24,321 nt of DNA from Glaciecola sp049650345. Its GTDB lineage: Bacteria > Pseudomonadota > Gammaproteobacteria > Enterobacterales > Alteromonadaceae. Under the pieces are notes generated by a model. It saw only the letters and a program-made list of their open reading frames with translations. It ran no database searches and was not told where the DNA came from. The stretch spans positions 1 to 24,321 of the forward strand of contig JBARZY010000106.1 of NCBI GenBank assembly GCA_049650345.1. Direction: 5' to 3'. The position numbers were made by a program, and so were the translations under genes. Positions 7,460 to 15,523 of this stretch are shown here, piece by piece (positions within the stretch are counted from its first letter, which is position 1; the number at the start of each line of letters is the position of its first letter).

Positions 7460-9178
7460 ATGGAAATGCTAAGAAAACTCAATGTATTGCTAGTTGATGA
7501 TGATATGGCCGACAGGAAAATCATTCGTCGAACCTTAGCTGAGAACGCCGCCGATATAACGGTGGTTGAAGCAGTATCGGTGGCTGAAGGCTTAGGGATG
7601 ATGCAAAACCACACTTTTGATGTAATATTACTCGATTACAGAATGCCCGGTGCTAGTGGCATAGAAATGGTGCAAGAATTACGGTCACGACCTGATTTAG
7701 GCAGTATTGCCATTGTTATGATGAGTGCATCAGAAAACGAGTCCTTAGCGGTTAAGTGTATTGAAGCTGGCGCACAAGATTTTATTCAAAAAGCTGACCT
7801 ACAGCGGCTAAATTTACATCGCGCAATTATTCACGCACAAAAGCGTTTTGAACTTGAGCATAAACTTCATCAAAACTATTTGAACGTAAAACACTTAGCC
7901 GAAAAAGACCCACTTACCGGGTTATCTAATCGCCACCACTTTAATCAACTTACCGATATGCTCATTGATAACAGCGCACAAACAAAAGTAGATATAGCGC
8001 TGTTGTTAATAGACTTAGATGATTTTAAGTACGTAAATGATACCTTAGGTCACGACGCAGGTGACCGTTTGCTGATTGAGTTTTCAACGCGAGTGAAAAA
8101 GCTGCTGCGCAGACATGAGAGTTTTGCGCGTTTAGGGGGAGATGAGTTTGCCATTATTTTAAGTGGTATTCGTTCTACTCAACAAGTACGTTTGGTCACT
8201 CAGCGTATTCAAGAGGCGATTGAGCAGCCTGTTCAAATAGGTCAGAGCGAAGTGATATGTAAAGCCAGTATTGGCGCTGCAATTTATCCCGCACAAGCAA
8301 CCACAAAAGATTTGTTGATAAAGTATGCCGATATTGCGATGTATTCGGCAAAGGCTGACGGTAAGGGCAAAATGCGCTTATATAATGACTCTATGAGTAA
8401 ACAGTACAGTCGCATGTATGATATTCAAAGCGGCTTGAAAAAGCTGATCAACGAAGCCGCTTTTAATATTCATTTTCAACCGGTAGTTGATTTACAAACT
8501 AATCTTAAAATAGGTTTTGAAGCGCTTATTCGTTGGCCTAGCGGTGACAGCCAATTTGTGCCCGACGAGTTCATTCCAATAGCCGAGAAAAATAGCGATA
8601 TTCATGCTATTGGTGAATGGGTTATCGACCGTGCTATACAGCAAATATCAAGTTGGCAAAAAAATCATGCGCGCGAGCAATTTATTGCCATTAATATCTC
8701 GCCAGTGCAACTGCAAAATCACACGGTGACTGAATACCTCATTGATAGCGCCGAAAAATACTCTGTAAACCCTCAAAATATTGTATTAGAAATTACTGAA
8801 ACTGCATTGTTCGAAAAACAAAATGACATTAAACGCTCAATAGAGACCTTGTCGGAGTATGGCTTTTTAATATCGCTAGATGACTTTGGTGTAGGGTACT
8901 CTTCTATTTCGCATTTAATTGAATACCCAATAAGCATTGTAAAATTAGACAAATCATTGTTTCAAATGGATGAGGGTGAACAAAAGCGTAAGGCGGTATT
9001 TGAAGCCTTAGCTGAAATGCTGAAGCGTTTACGTATGACCGTTGTTGCAGAGGGCATAGAAACTCAAGCCCATCTTGATATGTGCAAACAGCTTAATATT
9101 GACCATGGTCAGGGATTCTTTTTAGGACGCCCGGCAGAGGCGCAAACCTTTGAAGATGAAATGACGCTTATTGCTTAG
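7460..9178 (+). CDS. Response regulator with GGDEF and EAL domains
   Basis: The 572-residue protein has an N-terminal receiver domain with the acidic pocket VDDD (12-15), phospho-acceptor Asp59 in ILLDYRMPG and the conserved Lys111. The GGDEF domain has an intact RLGGDEF (224-230), so diguanylate cyclase activity is possible; the upstream I-site position reads RRHE instead of RxxD. The EAL domain has EAL (354-356), NISPVQL, EITE, DDFGVGYSS, KLDKS, AEGIET and the QGFFLG end, so phosphodiesterase residues are also intact. It probably makes or breaks c-di-GMP according to the phosphorylation state set by the kinase upstream. No strong ribosome-binding site is seen; Met3 is an alternative start. 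It overlaps the MOSC gene tail-to-tail by 11 bases. Confidence 0.92.
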   Translation: MEMLRKLNVLLVDDDMADRKIIRRTLAENAADITVVEAVSVAEGLGMMQNHTFDVILLDYRMPGASGIEMVQELRSRPDLGSIAIVMMSASENESLAVKCIEAGAQDFIQKADLQRLNLHRAIIHAQKRFELEHKLHQNYLNVKHLAEKDPLTGLSNRHHFNQLTDMLIDNSAQTKVDIALLLIDLDDFKYVNDTLGHDAGDRLLIEFSTRVKKLLRRHESFARLGGDEFAIILSGIRSTQQVRLVTQRIQEAIEQPVQIGQSEVICKASIGAAIYPAQATTKDLLIKYADIAMYSAKADGKGKMRLYNDSMSKQYSRMYDIQSGLKKLINEAAFNIHFQPVVDLQTNLKIGFEALIRWPSGDSQFVPDEFIPIAEKNSDIHAIGEWVIDRAIQQISSWQKNHAREQFIAINISPVQLQNHTVTEYLIDSAEKYSVNPQNIVLEITETALFEKQNDIKRSIETLSEYGFLISLDDFGVGYSSISHLIEYPISIVKLDKSLFQMDEGEQKRKAVFEALAEMLKRLRMTVVAEGIETQAHLDMCKQLNIDHGQGFFLGRPAEAQTFEDEMTLIA

Positions 9179-9842
9179 CCAGTTTACTCGCCGCTCGGTT
9201 GACGTATGCTTGCCATTCGGGGGCTAGTGCTGGGGTATTAATAGCCGTATCGGCAAGTGCTAACCATTGCTCGATACTGTCTTTGTCAGGCAACTGTTTT
9301 ATCATTTGTCTGATTTGCCAAATCTGCTTCACCGATACCGGCATGTTTTCGCGATGAATTAACCTGATTGTGTCGTTTACATGCATTTTCCCTTCTTGGC
9401 GGACACTAAAATACCACCCAGTAATACCGTGTTGAGCAACAAACACATCCATTTTGTTGACTCCGTAACGATAGTTAATTTTAGAGCAGGGCGCTCGTGG
9501 AGAAGCCACTTCTAAGATCACCTCGCCTATTTGATACTGGTCGCCAATAAATACGGTGTCTTCATCCATATTAGGAGCCGATAAATTTTCGCCAATTGAG
9601 CCAATACCAATAACCGTTTTAGGCGAGCTAAAATACTGGTTCAGTAACGGATAAGACGCTTGAGCATATTGATGGATGGCCATATAGGGCCCGCCATGGA
9701 GCTTTTTATTGCCTTGTTCGTCTTCTAGTGCTCCTGTAAACCTTACATTAAGTGCAGAAAAAGGCGTTTTAATAATACTACTGGGCGCGCCGCGTGAGCC
9801 AAACGGTTGGGGTTTGCCCGCAAATAAATGGCTGATTTGCAT
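9168..9842 (-). CDS. MOSC domain protein, YiiM-like
   Basis: The 224-residue product has features of the YiiM branch of MOSC proteins: HGG at 49-51, GENL at 84-87 and Cys119 in a RAPCSKI segment, the Cys expected to bind molybdenum cofactor, then an aromatic patch (GWYFSV) and a C-terminal helical region (from about 165, the '3-alpha' domain). Family members such as E. coli YiiM act in reduction of N-hydroxylated compounds and handle the Mo cofactor. The stop is inside the last codons of the GGDEF-EAL gene (11 bases shared, convergent), so terminators for either gene would lie inside the other. The upstream region is shared with the divergent sigma gene. YiiM is the best match, but exact orthology is not tested. 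Confidence 0.85.
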   Translation of the reverse strand: MQISHLFAGKPQPFGSRGAPSSIIKTPFSALNVRFTGALEDEQGNKKLHGGPYMAIHQYAQASYPLLNQYFSSPKTVIGIGSIGENLSAPNMDEDTVFIGDQYQIGEVILEVASPRAPCSKINYRYGVNKMDVFVAQHGITGWYFSVRQEGKMHVNDTIRLIHRENMPVSVKQIWQIRQMIKQLPDKDSIEQWLALADTAINTPALAPEWQAYVNRAASKLAKQ

Positions 9843-10003
9843 AGTGAAGTCTCTATACGGTAGAAGAATGTATGGTAATGTTTATTGCAGAAATCATCAA
9901 ATTATTCAGATTTATTTATCGGCTTTAAACCTTTCGCTAGATATCGGCGACCAATACATCGAGACACACAAAATGAACATAAAAAAGCAATGATGATAAA
10001 CAC

Positions 10004-10582
10004 ATGGATGCCAATTTGAAATTAGTTAGCAACAATCCAGCGCATAGCGACACGCCTATGCAAGAGCGCTCTGAAGAGACCTGGATTGCTGCTGCTCAAG
10101 CACAAGACAAAGCTGCCTTTAAAGCTTTGTACAACGCTTATTTGCCTAAAATATATGGCTTGTGCTTTCGTTTATGTGCAGATAAATCACAAGCGGAAGA
10201 TGCCACCCAAGAGGTCTTCATTCAACTGTGGCGCAAGATTGGCAACTTTAAAGGCGACAGTAAGTTTTCTACTTGGCTACATAGCGTTGCCACCAATGTG
10301 ACTATTTCGTATATCCGTAAACAGCGCGGTTGGTGGCAAAACATGATGAACATTGAAGATACGGGTATTGAGCCTTTTGAAGACACCCAAGGCGATGCAG
10401 GCAGTGACTTAGAAAAGTTAATTATGCGGTTGCCGCAACGAGCACGTTGGGTATTTGTATTACATGCGATTGAGGGTTATCGCCACAATCAAATTGCTGA
10501 AATGCTCGACATGGCGGTAGGCACCAGTAAAGCGCAATATCATCGTGCTAGACATTTATTAGAGGAGTGGATGGATGAGTAA
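10004..10582 (+). CDS. ECF-type RNA polymerase sigma factor
   Basis: The 192-residue protein has the two-domain arrangement of extracytoplasmic function sigma factors: region 2 (about 38-108, with AEDATQEVFIQLWRKI and the WLHSVATNV promoter-melting segment) and region 4 (about 137-188, with LPQRARWVFVLHAIEGYRHN and a helix-turn-helix, 161-182). It should direct RNA polymerase to a small regulon, probably including itself. There is no strong ribosome-binding site at the ATG; Met19 is a possible alternative start. The stop overlaps the next gene by 8 bases, which argues for translational coupling with the probable anti-sigma. No clear consensus ECF promoter was found in 9843-10003. Confidence 0.9.
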   Translation: MDANLKLVSNNPAHSDTPMQERSEETWIAAAQAQDKAAFKALYNAYLPKIYGLCFRLCADKSQAEDATQEVFIQLWRKIGNFKGDSKFSTWLHSVATNVTISYIRKQRGWWQNMMNIEDTGIEPFEDTQGDAGSDLEKLIMRLPQRARWVFVLHAIEGYRHNQIAEMLDMAVGTSKAQYHRARHLLEEWMDE

Positions 10583-11066
10583 CAAAGAAGCGCCATCAAC
10601 ACTAGACGCCTTAGTACAAGGCATTGAGCGAGAAAAAATGCCTGATAAAGAGTTGTGGACTGGCATTGAGTACGCCATGGCGCACGACTCCAGCGAGGCA
10701 TTAAATAAACACAACAGGCGCAACATCCTGTATGGCTTGGCCGCCAGTGTTGCCATTGTGGCATTGGTTGGCGTATTTAGCTTTCAAAGCGGCCAAACGA
10801 GTTTGTCTGAGCAGTTAGTGCAACAAATGAGTGAGCAGCATTTGGCACAAAAAGAAGCTTTACTGGTGGCGCTAGATGGGCAAGCAACTGTAACTCAAAA
10901 TTGGCAACAACAACTTGCTGAGTTAGATAAAGCCGCTGATGCTATTAAAAAAGCATTACAAAATGAACCGAACAATGCGGCATTGTTAAAAATGCTCAAA
11001 CAAGTTCATCAGCAACAAATTGCGTTAATAGAGCGCGTACATGCTCCGGCATGGCAACAAATTTAG
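10575..11066 (+). CDS. Probable anti-sigma factor, one TM segment
   Basis: The 163-residue protein has a soluble N-terminal part (1-48), a single transmembrane helix (about 50-70, ILYGLAASVAIVALVGVF) and a periplasmic part rich in Gln/Leu that looks helical (about 75-163, ending VHAPAWQQI). The topology and the overlap with the sigma gene fit a membrane anti-sigma factor. It has no Cys, so it lacks the HxxxCxxC zinc motif of many anti-sigma factors. This makes the call dependent on context. The ribosome-binding site GAGGAG (10562-10567) supports the ATG, 7 bases away. Other possible roles: an envelope sensor or chaperone of the sigma. It is followed closely by the DUF4097 gene. Confidence 0.65.
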   Translation: MSNKEAPSTLDALVQGIEREKMPDKELWTGIEYAMAHDSSEALNKHNRRNILYGLAASVAIVALVGVFSFQSGQTSLSEQLVQQMSEQHLAQKEALLVALDGQATVTQNWQQQLAELDKAADAIKKALQNEPNNAALLKMLKQVHQQQIALIERVHAPAWQQI

Positions 11067-11077
11067 CAGAGGGTAGT

Positions 11078-12055
11078 ATGCAAAAATTATTAAACACCAC
11101 CACAACAATGTGCTTATTAGGTGCAGTCGCATTAATAAGTACTGAGGTAATGGCCACCGAAAGCGTGAACAAAACTTTAGACGCCGATGCCAATAGTTTG
11201 GTTGAAATAAGCCATTTGTCGGGGGAAGCCACCGTAATTGGTTGGGATAAAAACCAAGTCAAAGTTGAAGGTGTGTTGGGTGACCGAACGGAAGAATTTC
11301 GTTTTGAACGCAATGGACGTTCGGTTGTTATTGAAGTTAAAGTTGAGAAGTCTAACAAAGGCTGGGGCTGGTCGAACAACAACGACAAAGGCGACAAACT
11401 CACCATTTATGTACCCAAACAAAGTCGTGTAGATTATGACTCGGTTAACGCTGACTTCTCCATTAGTGATGTACTTGGCGGTGCCTCTCTGGAACTGATT
11501 AATGGTGATATGCGCGCCAATACGCTTGCTGGTAGACTGCGGTTAAAAACTGTAAACGGTGATATTAAAGCCGAAAAACTCACCGGCGAGTTATTGCTTG
11601 ATTCGGTAAACGGTGACATTAAAGCTAGCCATATTAGTGGTGACGATATTCAGGTTACCACTGTAAACGGAGATATTGATGTTGATTCACAAGCAAGCGA
11701 AATATCGGCCGAAACGGTTAATGGTGATATTGAAATGAATCTCGGTAAGGTGTCTGATGTAAAAAGCAATACCGTAAATGGCAGTATTGAGATGAGCATG
11801 CATTTGTTAGAGGGCGGTTCGCTTGACGCCAGTTCAGTAGGCGGCAGCATATCGTTTGATTTTCAACAAGGTATCGAGGCGCGGTTTGATATTGAAGCAC
11901 ATGCGGGCGGACGTATCAAAAATCGCCTTACCGACGACCCTGTACAAAAGGCCAAGTATGGTCCAAATCGTTCACTAGAGTTTGCTACCGGCAATGCCAG
12001 TGCAACGGTTGATATATCAACCGTATCGGGTCGTATCACCCTTGCCAGCAAATAA
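11078..12055 (+). CDS. Exported DUF4097 beta-repeat protein
   Basis: The chosen ATG at 11078 gives 325 residues and a signal peptide (MQKLLNTTTTMCLLGAVALI, likely cut after Ala26), with AGAGGG just upstream; the longer reading at 11051 would place extra residues in front of the signal and overlap the anti-sigma gene. The body has a ladder of NGD motifs at 142, 160, 178, 197 and 215, with NGS at 234 and GGS at 255, spacing 18-19 residues, the pattern of DUF4097 'adhesin'-like proteins and of a right-handed beta-solenoid. These proteins often occur beside sigma/anti-sigma pairs. It is probably secreted or periplasmic and expressed with the sigma cassette. Function unknown. Confidence 0.85.
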   Translation: MQKLLNTTTTMCLLGAVALISTEVMATESVNKTLDADANSLVEISHLSGEATVIGWDKNQVKVEGVLGDRTEEFRFERNGRSVVIEVKVEKSNKGWGWSNNNDKGDKLTIYVPKQSRVDYDSVNADFSISDVLGGASLELINGDMRANTLAGRLRLKTVNGDIKAEKLTGELLLDSVNGDIKASHISGDDIQVTTVNGDIDVDSQASEISAETVNGDIEMNLGKVSDVKSNTVNGSIEMSMHLLEGGSLDASSVGGSISFDFQQGIEARFDIEAHAGGRIKNRLTDDPVQKAKYGPNRSLEFATGNASATVDISTVSGRITLASK

Positions 12056-12060
12056 TAAAT

Positions 12061-12083
12061 CGCGCCGAGAAGGCGCGTTTTTT
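12061..12083 (+). terminator. Terminator of the sigma/DUF4097 operon
   Basis: CGCGCC (12061-12066) pairs with GGCGCG (12072-12077) around a GAGAA loop and is followed by six T. It begins five bases after the DUF4097 stop. Confidence 0.9.
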
Positions 12084-12138
12084 CTAATTTTTTATTCCCC
12101 TCATAACAAGCATTTATGCGCTTAACTGAAATTCTAAC

Positions 12139-12167
12139 AAGACAAATTTAGCCCCTTGGCGCATAAT
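12139..12167 (+). promoter_or_regulatory. Candidate dnaB promoter
   Basis: AAGACA (12139-12144) and CATAAT (12162-12167) are 17 bases apart in the 116-base space between the operon terminator and dnaB. The -10 matches in 5 of 6 bases and the -35 in 4 of 6. The preceding terminator makes a promoter in this space necessary. Confidence 0.4.
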
Positions 12168-12199
12168 AATGGTTTGGTTCATTTAGCTAAGGTAGTAGT

Positions 12200-13621
12200 G
12201 TGGCGCAGGCACCTTTTGACGCTCAAAACAAACGAGAGTCACGTAAAAAAGATAACATCAACGACGATATTGCAAAGCTCAATACGCCCCCGCATTCAAT
12301 GGAGGCTGAGCAAGCTGTTATTGGTAGTATTATGCAGTCGGTTGATGCGTGGGACAAAGTAGCAGAAATCTTAATTCAAGAAGATTTTTATAACCGTTCT
12401 CATCGCGTTATTTTTGCCGCTATTACGCGCCTTATTTCCAAAAACAGTGCTGCCGATCCCATTACCTTAAAAGACGAACTTGAGCTTAACAACGAACTCG
12501 AGGAAGTCGGTGGGTTTACCTACATTGTCAATCTAGCCCGAAATACACCCAGCTCATCTAATATCACCGCCTATGCAAATATAGTGCGCGAGCGTGCTGT
12601 AGTGCGTGAATTAATAGGCGCGGCAAACGAAATTGCAGATATTAGTTTTAACCCAGAAGGGCGTGACAGCAAAGAGTTACTTGATTTTGCAGAAACCAAA
12701 GTATTTGAAATTGCAGAAAAGCGTACTGCTGCAAACGAAGGTCCAATTAGCGTGTCAGGGGCTTTGCGCAAAACGATTTCTAGAATAGAAGAACTTGCAG
12801 GGCAAGATAAAGAGGTTACCGGCGTATCAACTGGCTTTACCGACCTTGATAAAAAAACCAGCGGCATGCAACCGTCTGATCTCATCATTGTGGCTGCTCG
12901 TCCGTCAATGGGTAAAACTACATTTGCGATGAACTTGGTAGAAAATGCGTTATTGCTTGAAGAAAAACCCGTGCTAGTTTTTAGCCTAGAAATGCCCGCC
13001 GAACAAATTATGATGAGGATGTTAGCCTCGTTAAGCCGCGTTAACCAAACTTCAGTGCGCACCGCTAGGCTTGAAGACACCGACTGGGCAAGGATTCAGT
13101 CGAGCGTTAAAATGCTGAATGACAAAGACAATTTGTTTATAGATGATTCGTCGGGCTTAACGCCCATGGAAGTGCGTACTAGGGCTCGTAAATTGGCTCG
13201 AGACCGTGGTGGCATATCCATGATAATGGTCGATTATTTGCAGTTAATGCGGGTGCCTACGTTGTCAGAAAACCGTACCCTTGAAATTGCCGAAATTTCA
13301 CGCTCATTAAAAGCCTTAGCCAAAGAGCTACAATGCCCAGTAATTGCATTATCGCAGCTTAACCGTGGACTAGAGCAGCGCGCAGATAAGCGTCCCATTA
13401 ATTCAGACCTTCGTGAGTCAGGCTCTATTGAGCAAGACGCCGATTTAATTATGTTTATCTATAGAGATGAAGTGTATAACGAGAGCAGTGATTTAAAGGG
13501 CATTGCAGAAATCATTATTGGTAAGCAGCGTAACGGTCCAATAGGAACCACACGACTAACCTTCCAAGGTCAGTTCTCCCGCTTTGACAATTACTCGGGC
13601 CCCGCTTACGACGAGGAGTAA
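12200..13621 (+). CDS. dnaB: Replicative DNA helicase DnaB
   Basis: DnaB is the hexameric 5'-3' helicase that unwinds DNA at the replication fork. The 473-residue product has an N-terminal domain (about 31-175, starting PHSMEAEQAVIGSI), a linker, and a RecA-like ATPase domain with Walker A ARPSMGKT (233-240), Walker B MIMVDY (341-346) and the DnaB motif SQLNRGLEQRADKRP (385-399). Its length is normal; no intein is inserted. The start is GTG, with TAAGG (12188-12192) upstream and a conserved reading start (AQAPFD). It is followed by a shared bidirectional terminator and not by alr, which sits after dnaB in E. coli. Confidence 0.97.
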   Translation: MAQAPFDAQNKRESRKKDNINDDIAKLNTPPHSMEAEQAVIGSIMQSVDAWDKVAEILIQEDFYNRSHRVIFAAITRLISKNSAADPITLKDELELNNELEEVGGFTYIVNLARNTPSSSNITAYANIVRERAVVRELIGAANEIADISFNPEGRDSKELLDFAETKVFEIAEKRTAANEGPISVSGALRKTISRIEELAGQDKEVTGVSTGFTDLDKKTSGMQPSDLIIVAARPSMGKTTFAMNLVENALLLEEKPVLVFSLEMPAEQIMMRMLASLSRVNQTSVRTARLEDTDWARIQSSVKMLNDKDNLFIDDSSGLTPMEVRTRARKLARDRGGISMIMVDYLQLMRVPTLSENRTLEIAEISRSLKALAKELQCPVIALSQLNRGLEQRADKRPINSDLRESGSIEQDADLIMFIYRDEVYNESSDLKGIAEIIIGKQRNGPIGTTRLTFQGQFSRFDNYSGPAYDEE

Positions 13622-13628
13622 ATGAATA

Positions 13629-13656
13629 AAAAAACGAACCCTAGGGTTCGTTTTTT
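13629..13656. terminator. 28-nt perfect palindrome, bidirectional terminator
   Basis: AAAAAACGAACCCT at 13629-13642 is exactly mirrored by its complement to 13656, giving a 12-bp stem with a CTAG loop and a T-run on each strand. It lies 7 bases after the dnaB stop and 22 bases before the end of the convergent ompA-like gene, so it can end transcription from both sides. Confidence 0.92.
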
Positions 13657-13678
13657 ATTTACTTACTGAGCTAAGAGA

Positions 13679-14971
13679 CTATCGAGTTACTTTACTTTCT
13701 ACAATAGCCGTTACTTTTACTTCAATACGACGGTTCACTTTATGTGCCGCTGCTGTATTAGAGGTGTCTTTTAGCTGTGACTCACCAAAACCTTGAGCGC
13801 TTAAACGATTGGCATCAACGCCATACTCGCTAATTAACAGCTCACGCACTGCTTTAGCACGTTTGTCTGATAGGAACTGATTATACTCAGCGCTGCCAAC
13901 TGAAGACGTGTGTCCTTCTACTACCGCTTGGGTGTTAGGATAACGCTTCATAAAGGCTACAAACTCTTGGATACGAGCTGAATCAGGGTTTGTAATAACG
14001 CTACTGTTGTTAGCAAACAACAGATCTAATGCCACAGACACTTCTTTTTTCTCAAAAATACTACAGCCTTCATCGTCTACCTTATCGGTAGCAGGTGTGC
14101 CTAAGCATTTGTCTTGGCTATCAAGTACGCCATCACCATCAACGTCAAGATTTACAGCACAACCTTTCGCATTTACCGTAGCGTTTGGCGCGCTGTTTAA
14201 ACAACTGTCTACGTTGTCGAGTACGCCGTCTTTATCAGCGTCTTTAATAGCGCAACCGCGTGCATCTACCATGCTACCTTGAGGCGTAGTAGGACAAGCA
14301 TCTTGGCCGTTTAATACGCCATCACCGTCCATATCAACATTACATCCAGTAGGGTCAACTTGTGTACCTGCTGGTGTTGTTGGGCAGCGGTCTACTGCGT
14401 CGTATACACCGTCGCCGTCGGTATCAGGCTGTGGTGCCGGCGCGCTGTTGGTGCCAAAGATATAAGCTAACCCAAGTTTTGCGCTGTATTCACGATAGCC
14501 TTCGCCAAAGTCATGAAACGCGGCTACTTCTGTTATTAAACGTAAGTTATCGCTTACTTCCCAATGCTTACCAACACCTGCACTTAACATTCTAAAACTG
14601 TCGGTGCTGAGTGACTGTTCGCGTAAACCACTGAAGACATAACCTACATCTTGATCAAGGAAGTACATCACATCGGCGCCTAGTAACGAGCCATCGTCAT
14701 CTGTTGCCAAAGGATTGGTGAAGTTGTTGTTGATCATAACGCGACCAAGTTCAAAACGAACTGCCCAAGCAGGATCAAATCTAAAGCCTAGTTCACCACC
14801 AAAGCCTTTACCATCTTGGAAGCCGCCAATAGGTTCTAGTTTCTCAGGATCAGAGCTATAAAATTGGCCAAAACCGCCAACCCAGTTTTCATAATCGGGT
14901 GCTTCTTGTGCGTTACTTGCAACTGAAGCAGAGCCAAGTGCAAGGGCGATCATTAATGATAATTTTTTCAT
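13679..14971 (-). CDS. OmpA-family outer membrane protein with TSP3 repeats
   Basis: The 430-residue product has a signal peptide (cut about after SNA, residue 21), an N-terminal beta-barrel region (about 25-172), four calcium-binding thrombospondin-type-3-like repeats (about 182-304, each with DxDGDGVxD and paired Cys, such as DTDGDGVYDAVDRC) and a C-terminal OmpA domain (about 311-420, with GHTSSVGS and NRRIEVKV) that binds peptidoglycan. It should span the outer membrane and link it to the cell wall. The Cys pairs in the repeats may form disulphides. The arrangement is common in marine gammaproteobacteria. The start has AAGGAA upstream. The C-terminal end faces dnaB across the shared terminator. 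Confidence 0.92.
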   Translation of the reverse strand: MKKLSLMIALALGSASVASNAQEAPDYENWVGGFGQFYSSDPEKLEPIGGFQDGKGFGGELGFRFDPAWAVRFELGRVMINNNFTNPLATDDDGSLLGADVMYFLDQDVGYVFSGLREQSLSTDSFRMLSAGVGKHWEVSDNLRLITEVAAFHDFGEGYREYSAKLGLAYIFGTNSAPAPQPDTDGDGVYDAVDRCPTTPAGTQVDPTGCNVDMDGDGVLNGQDACPTTPQGSMVDARGCAIKDADKDGVLDNVDSCLNSAPNATVNAKGCAVNLDVDGDGVLDSQDKCLGTPATDKVDDEGCSIFEKKEVSVALDLLFANNSSVITNPDSARIQEFVAFMKRYPNTQAVVEGHTSSVGSAEYNQFLSDKRAKAVRELLISEYGVDANRLSAQGFGESQLKDTSNTAAAHKVNRRIEVKVTAIVESKVTR

Positions 14972-15028
14972 AAAACAGATTCCTTTTTTCGAAATTATTG
15001 TAATTTCAACATTTAATTTTTGTATTGG

Positions 15029-15056
15029 GTTATGCAGTGGTGATACTAGTTGTCAA
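15029..15056 (-). promoter_or_regulatory. Candidate promoter of the ompA-like gene
   Basis: On the minus strand a perfect TTGACA (15056-15051) is followed after 16 bases by CATAAC (15034-15029), which matches the -10 consensus in 4 of 6 bases. The start codon lies about 58 bases downstream. The -35 box overlaps the last codons of the CheX-like gene, so the promoter begins inside the upstream gene. Confidence 0.45.
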
Positions 15057-15510
15057 AGCATATTTCTAAATATGCGTTGCCGGACTGACTGCTGAAGGTG
15101 AGGATTATTTTGGGGCCATCTACTTTGTGTTGAATGGTATGGTCTGCTCCTGATACGATAACAGGGGTTGCCATTTCAAACTGATAGTTTTGATCTGCCA
15201 ACGCGTTTTTTGCGCCACCGCAAATCATGTTGGTCATTTCGCCCACCATATCACGAACTTCGTCATCTATAGATTGTACGTCTTCTCCTAACATGTTTTT
15301 CATAATATTTGCGGCTAAATTGTGATCAAATGTAATTGCCATAGAGCCTTTTACTTGTGGCCCAATCATCCCAATTATACCTGAAACGTCGCCGCGCGCC
15401 AATTCGTCACGTTTTCGTTGGGGCTTTTCAGTGTGCAAGTTTATTTGTGCCATAGTACTGATCACGTTTTTGAGTGAAGTGATAAATGGATTAATAAACT
15501 CAACGTTCAA
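15046..15510 (-). CDS. CheX-like chemotaxis phosphatase family protein
   Basis: The 154-residue product belongs to the CheX/CheC-like family, which dephosphorylates CheY-P. It carries a GEMTNMICGGAK segment with the ExxN catalytic pair (Glu91, Asn94) and an N-terminal NVEFINPFITS start often seen in family members. I take a TTG start at 15510, because GAGG lies 8 bases before it and the N-terminus then matches the family. A longer ATG reading from 15582 would overlap the Zur gene by 59 bases and add 24 residues without family features. No other chemotaxis gene is nearby, so its partner response regulator is unknown. It lies 13 bases behind Zur and probably shares its transcript. Confidence 0.82.
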   Translation of the reverse strand: MNVEFINPFITSLKNVISTMAQINLHTEKPQRKRDELARGDVSGIIGMIGPQVKGSMAITFDHNLAANIMKNMLGEDVQSIDDEVRDMVGEMTNMICGGAKNALADQNYQFEMATPVIVSGADHTIQHKVDGPKIILTFSSQSGNAYLEICFDN

Positions 15511-15523
15511 AGTAATATCCTCG

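Noticed and set aside
9973..9993. Possible six-codon leader peptide (MNIKKQ) before the sigma gene
   Set aside because: No ribosome-binding site, no attenuator hairpin after it, and tiny frames of this size are common by chance.
11501..11848. DNA-level tandem repeat in the DUF4097 gene
   Set aside because: The repeat is clear in protein (NGD spacing) but the DNA copies differ too much to be a recent tandem duplication.
12571..13080. A 169-codon open frame on the minus strand inside dnaB
   Set aside because: It lies fully antisense to strongly conserved dnaB, has no ribosome-binding site of note and no recognisable domain; a shadow of codon use in dnaB.
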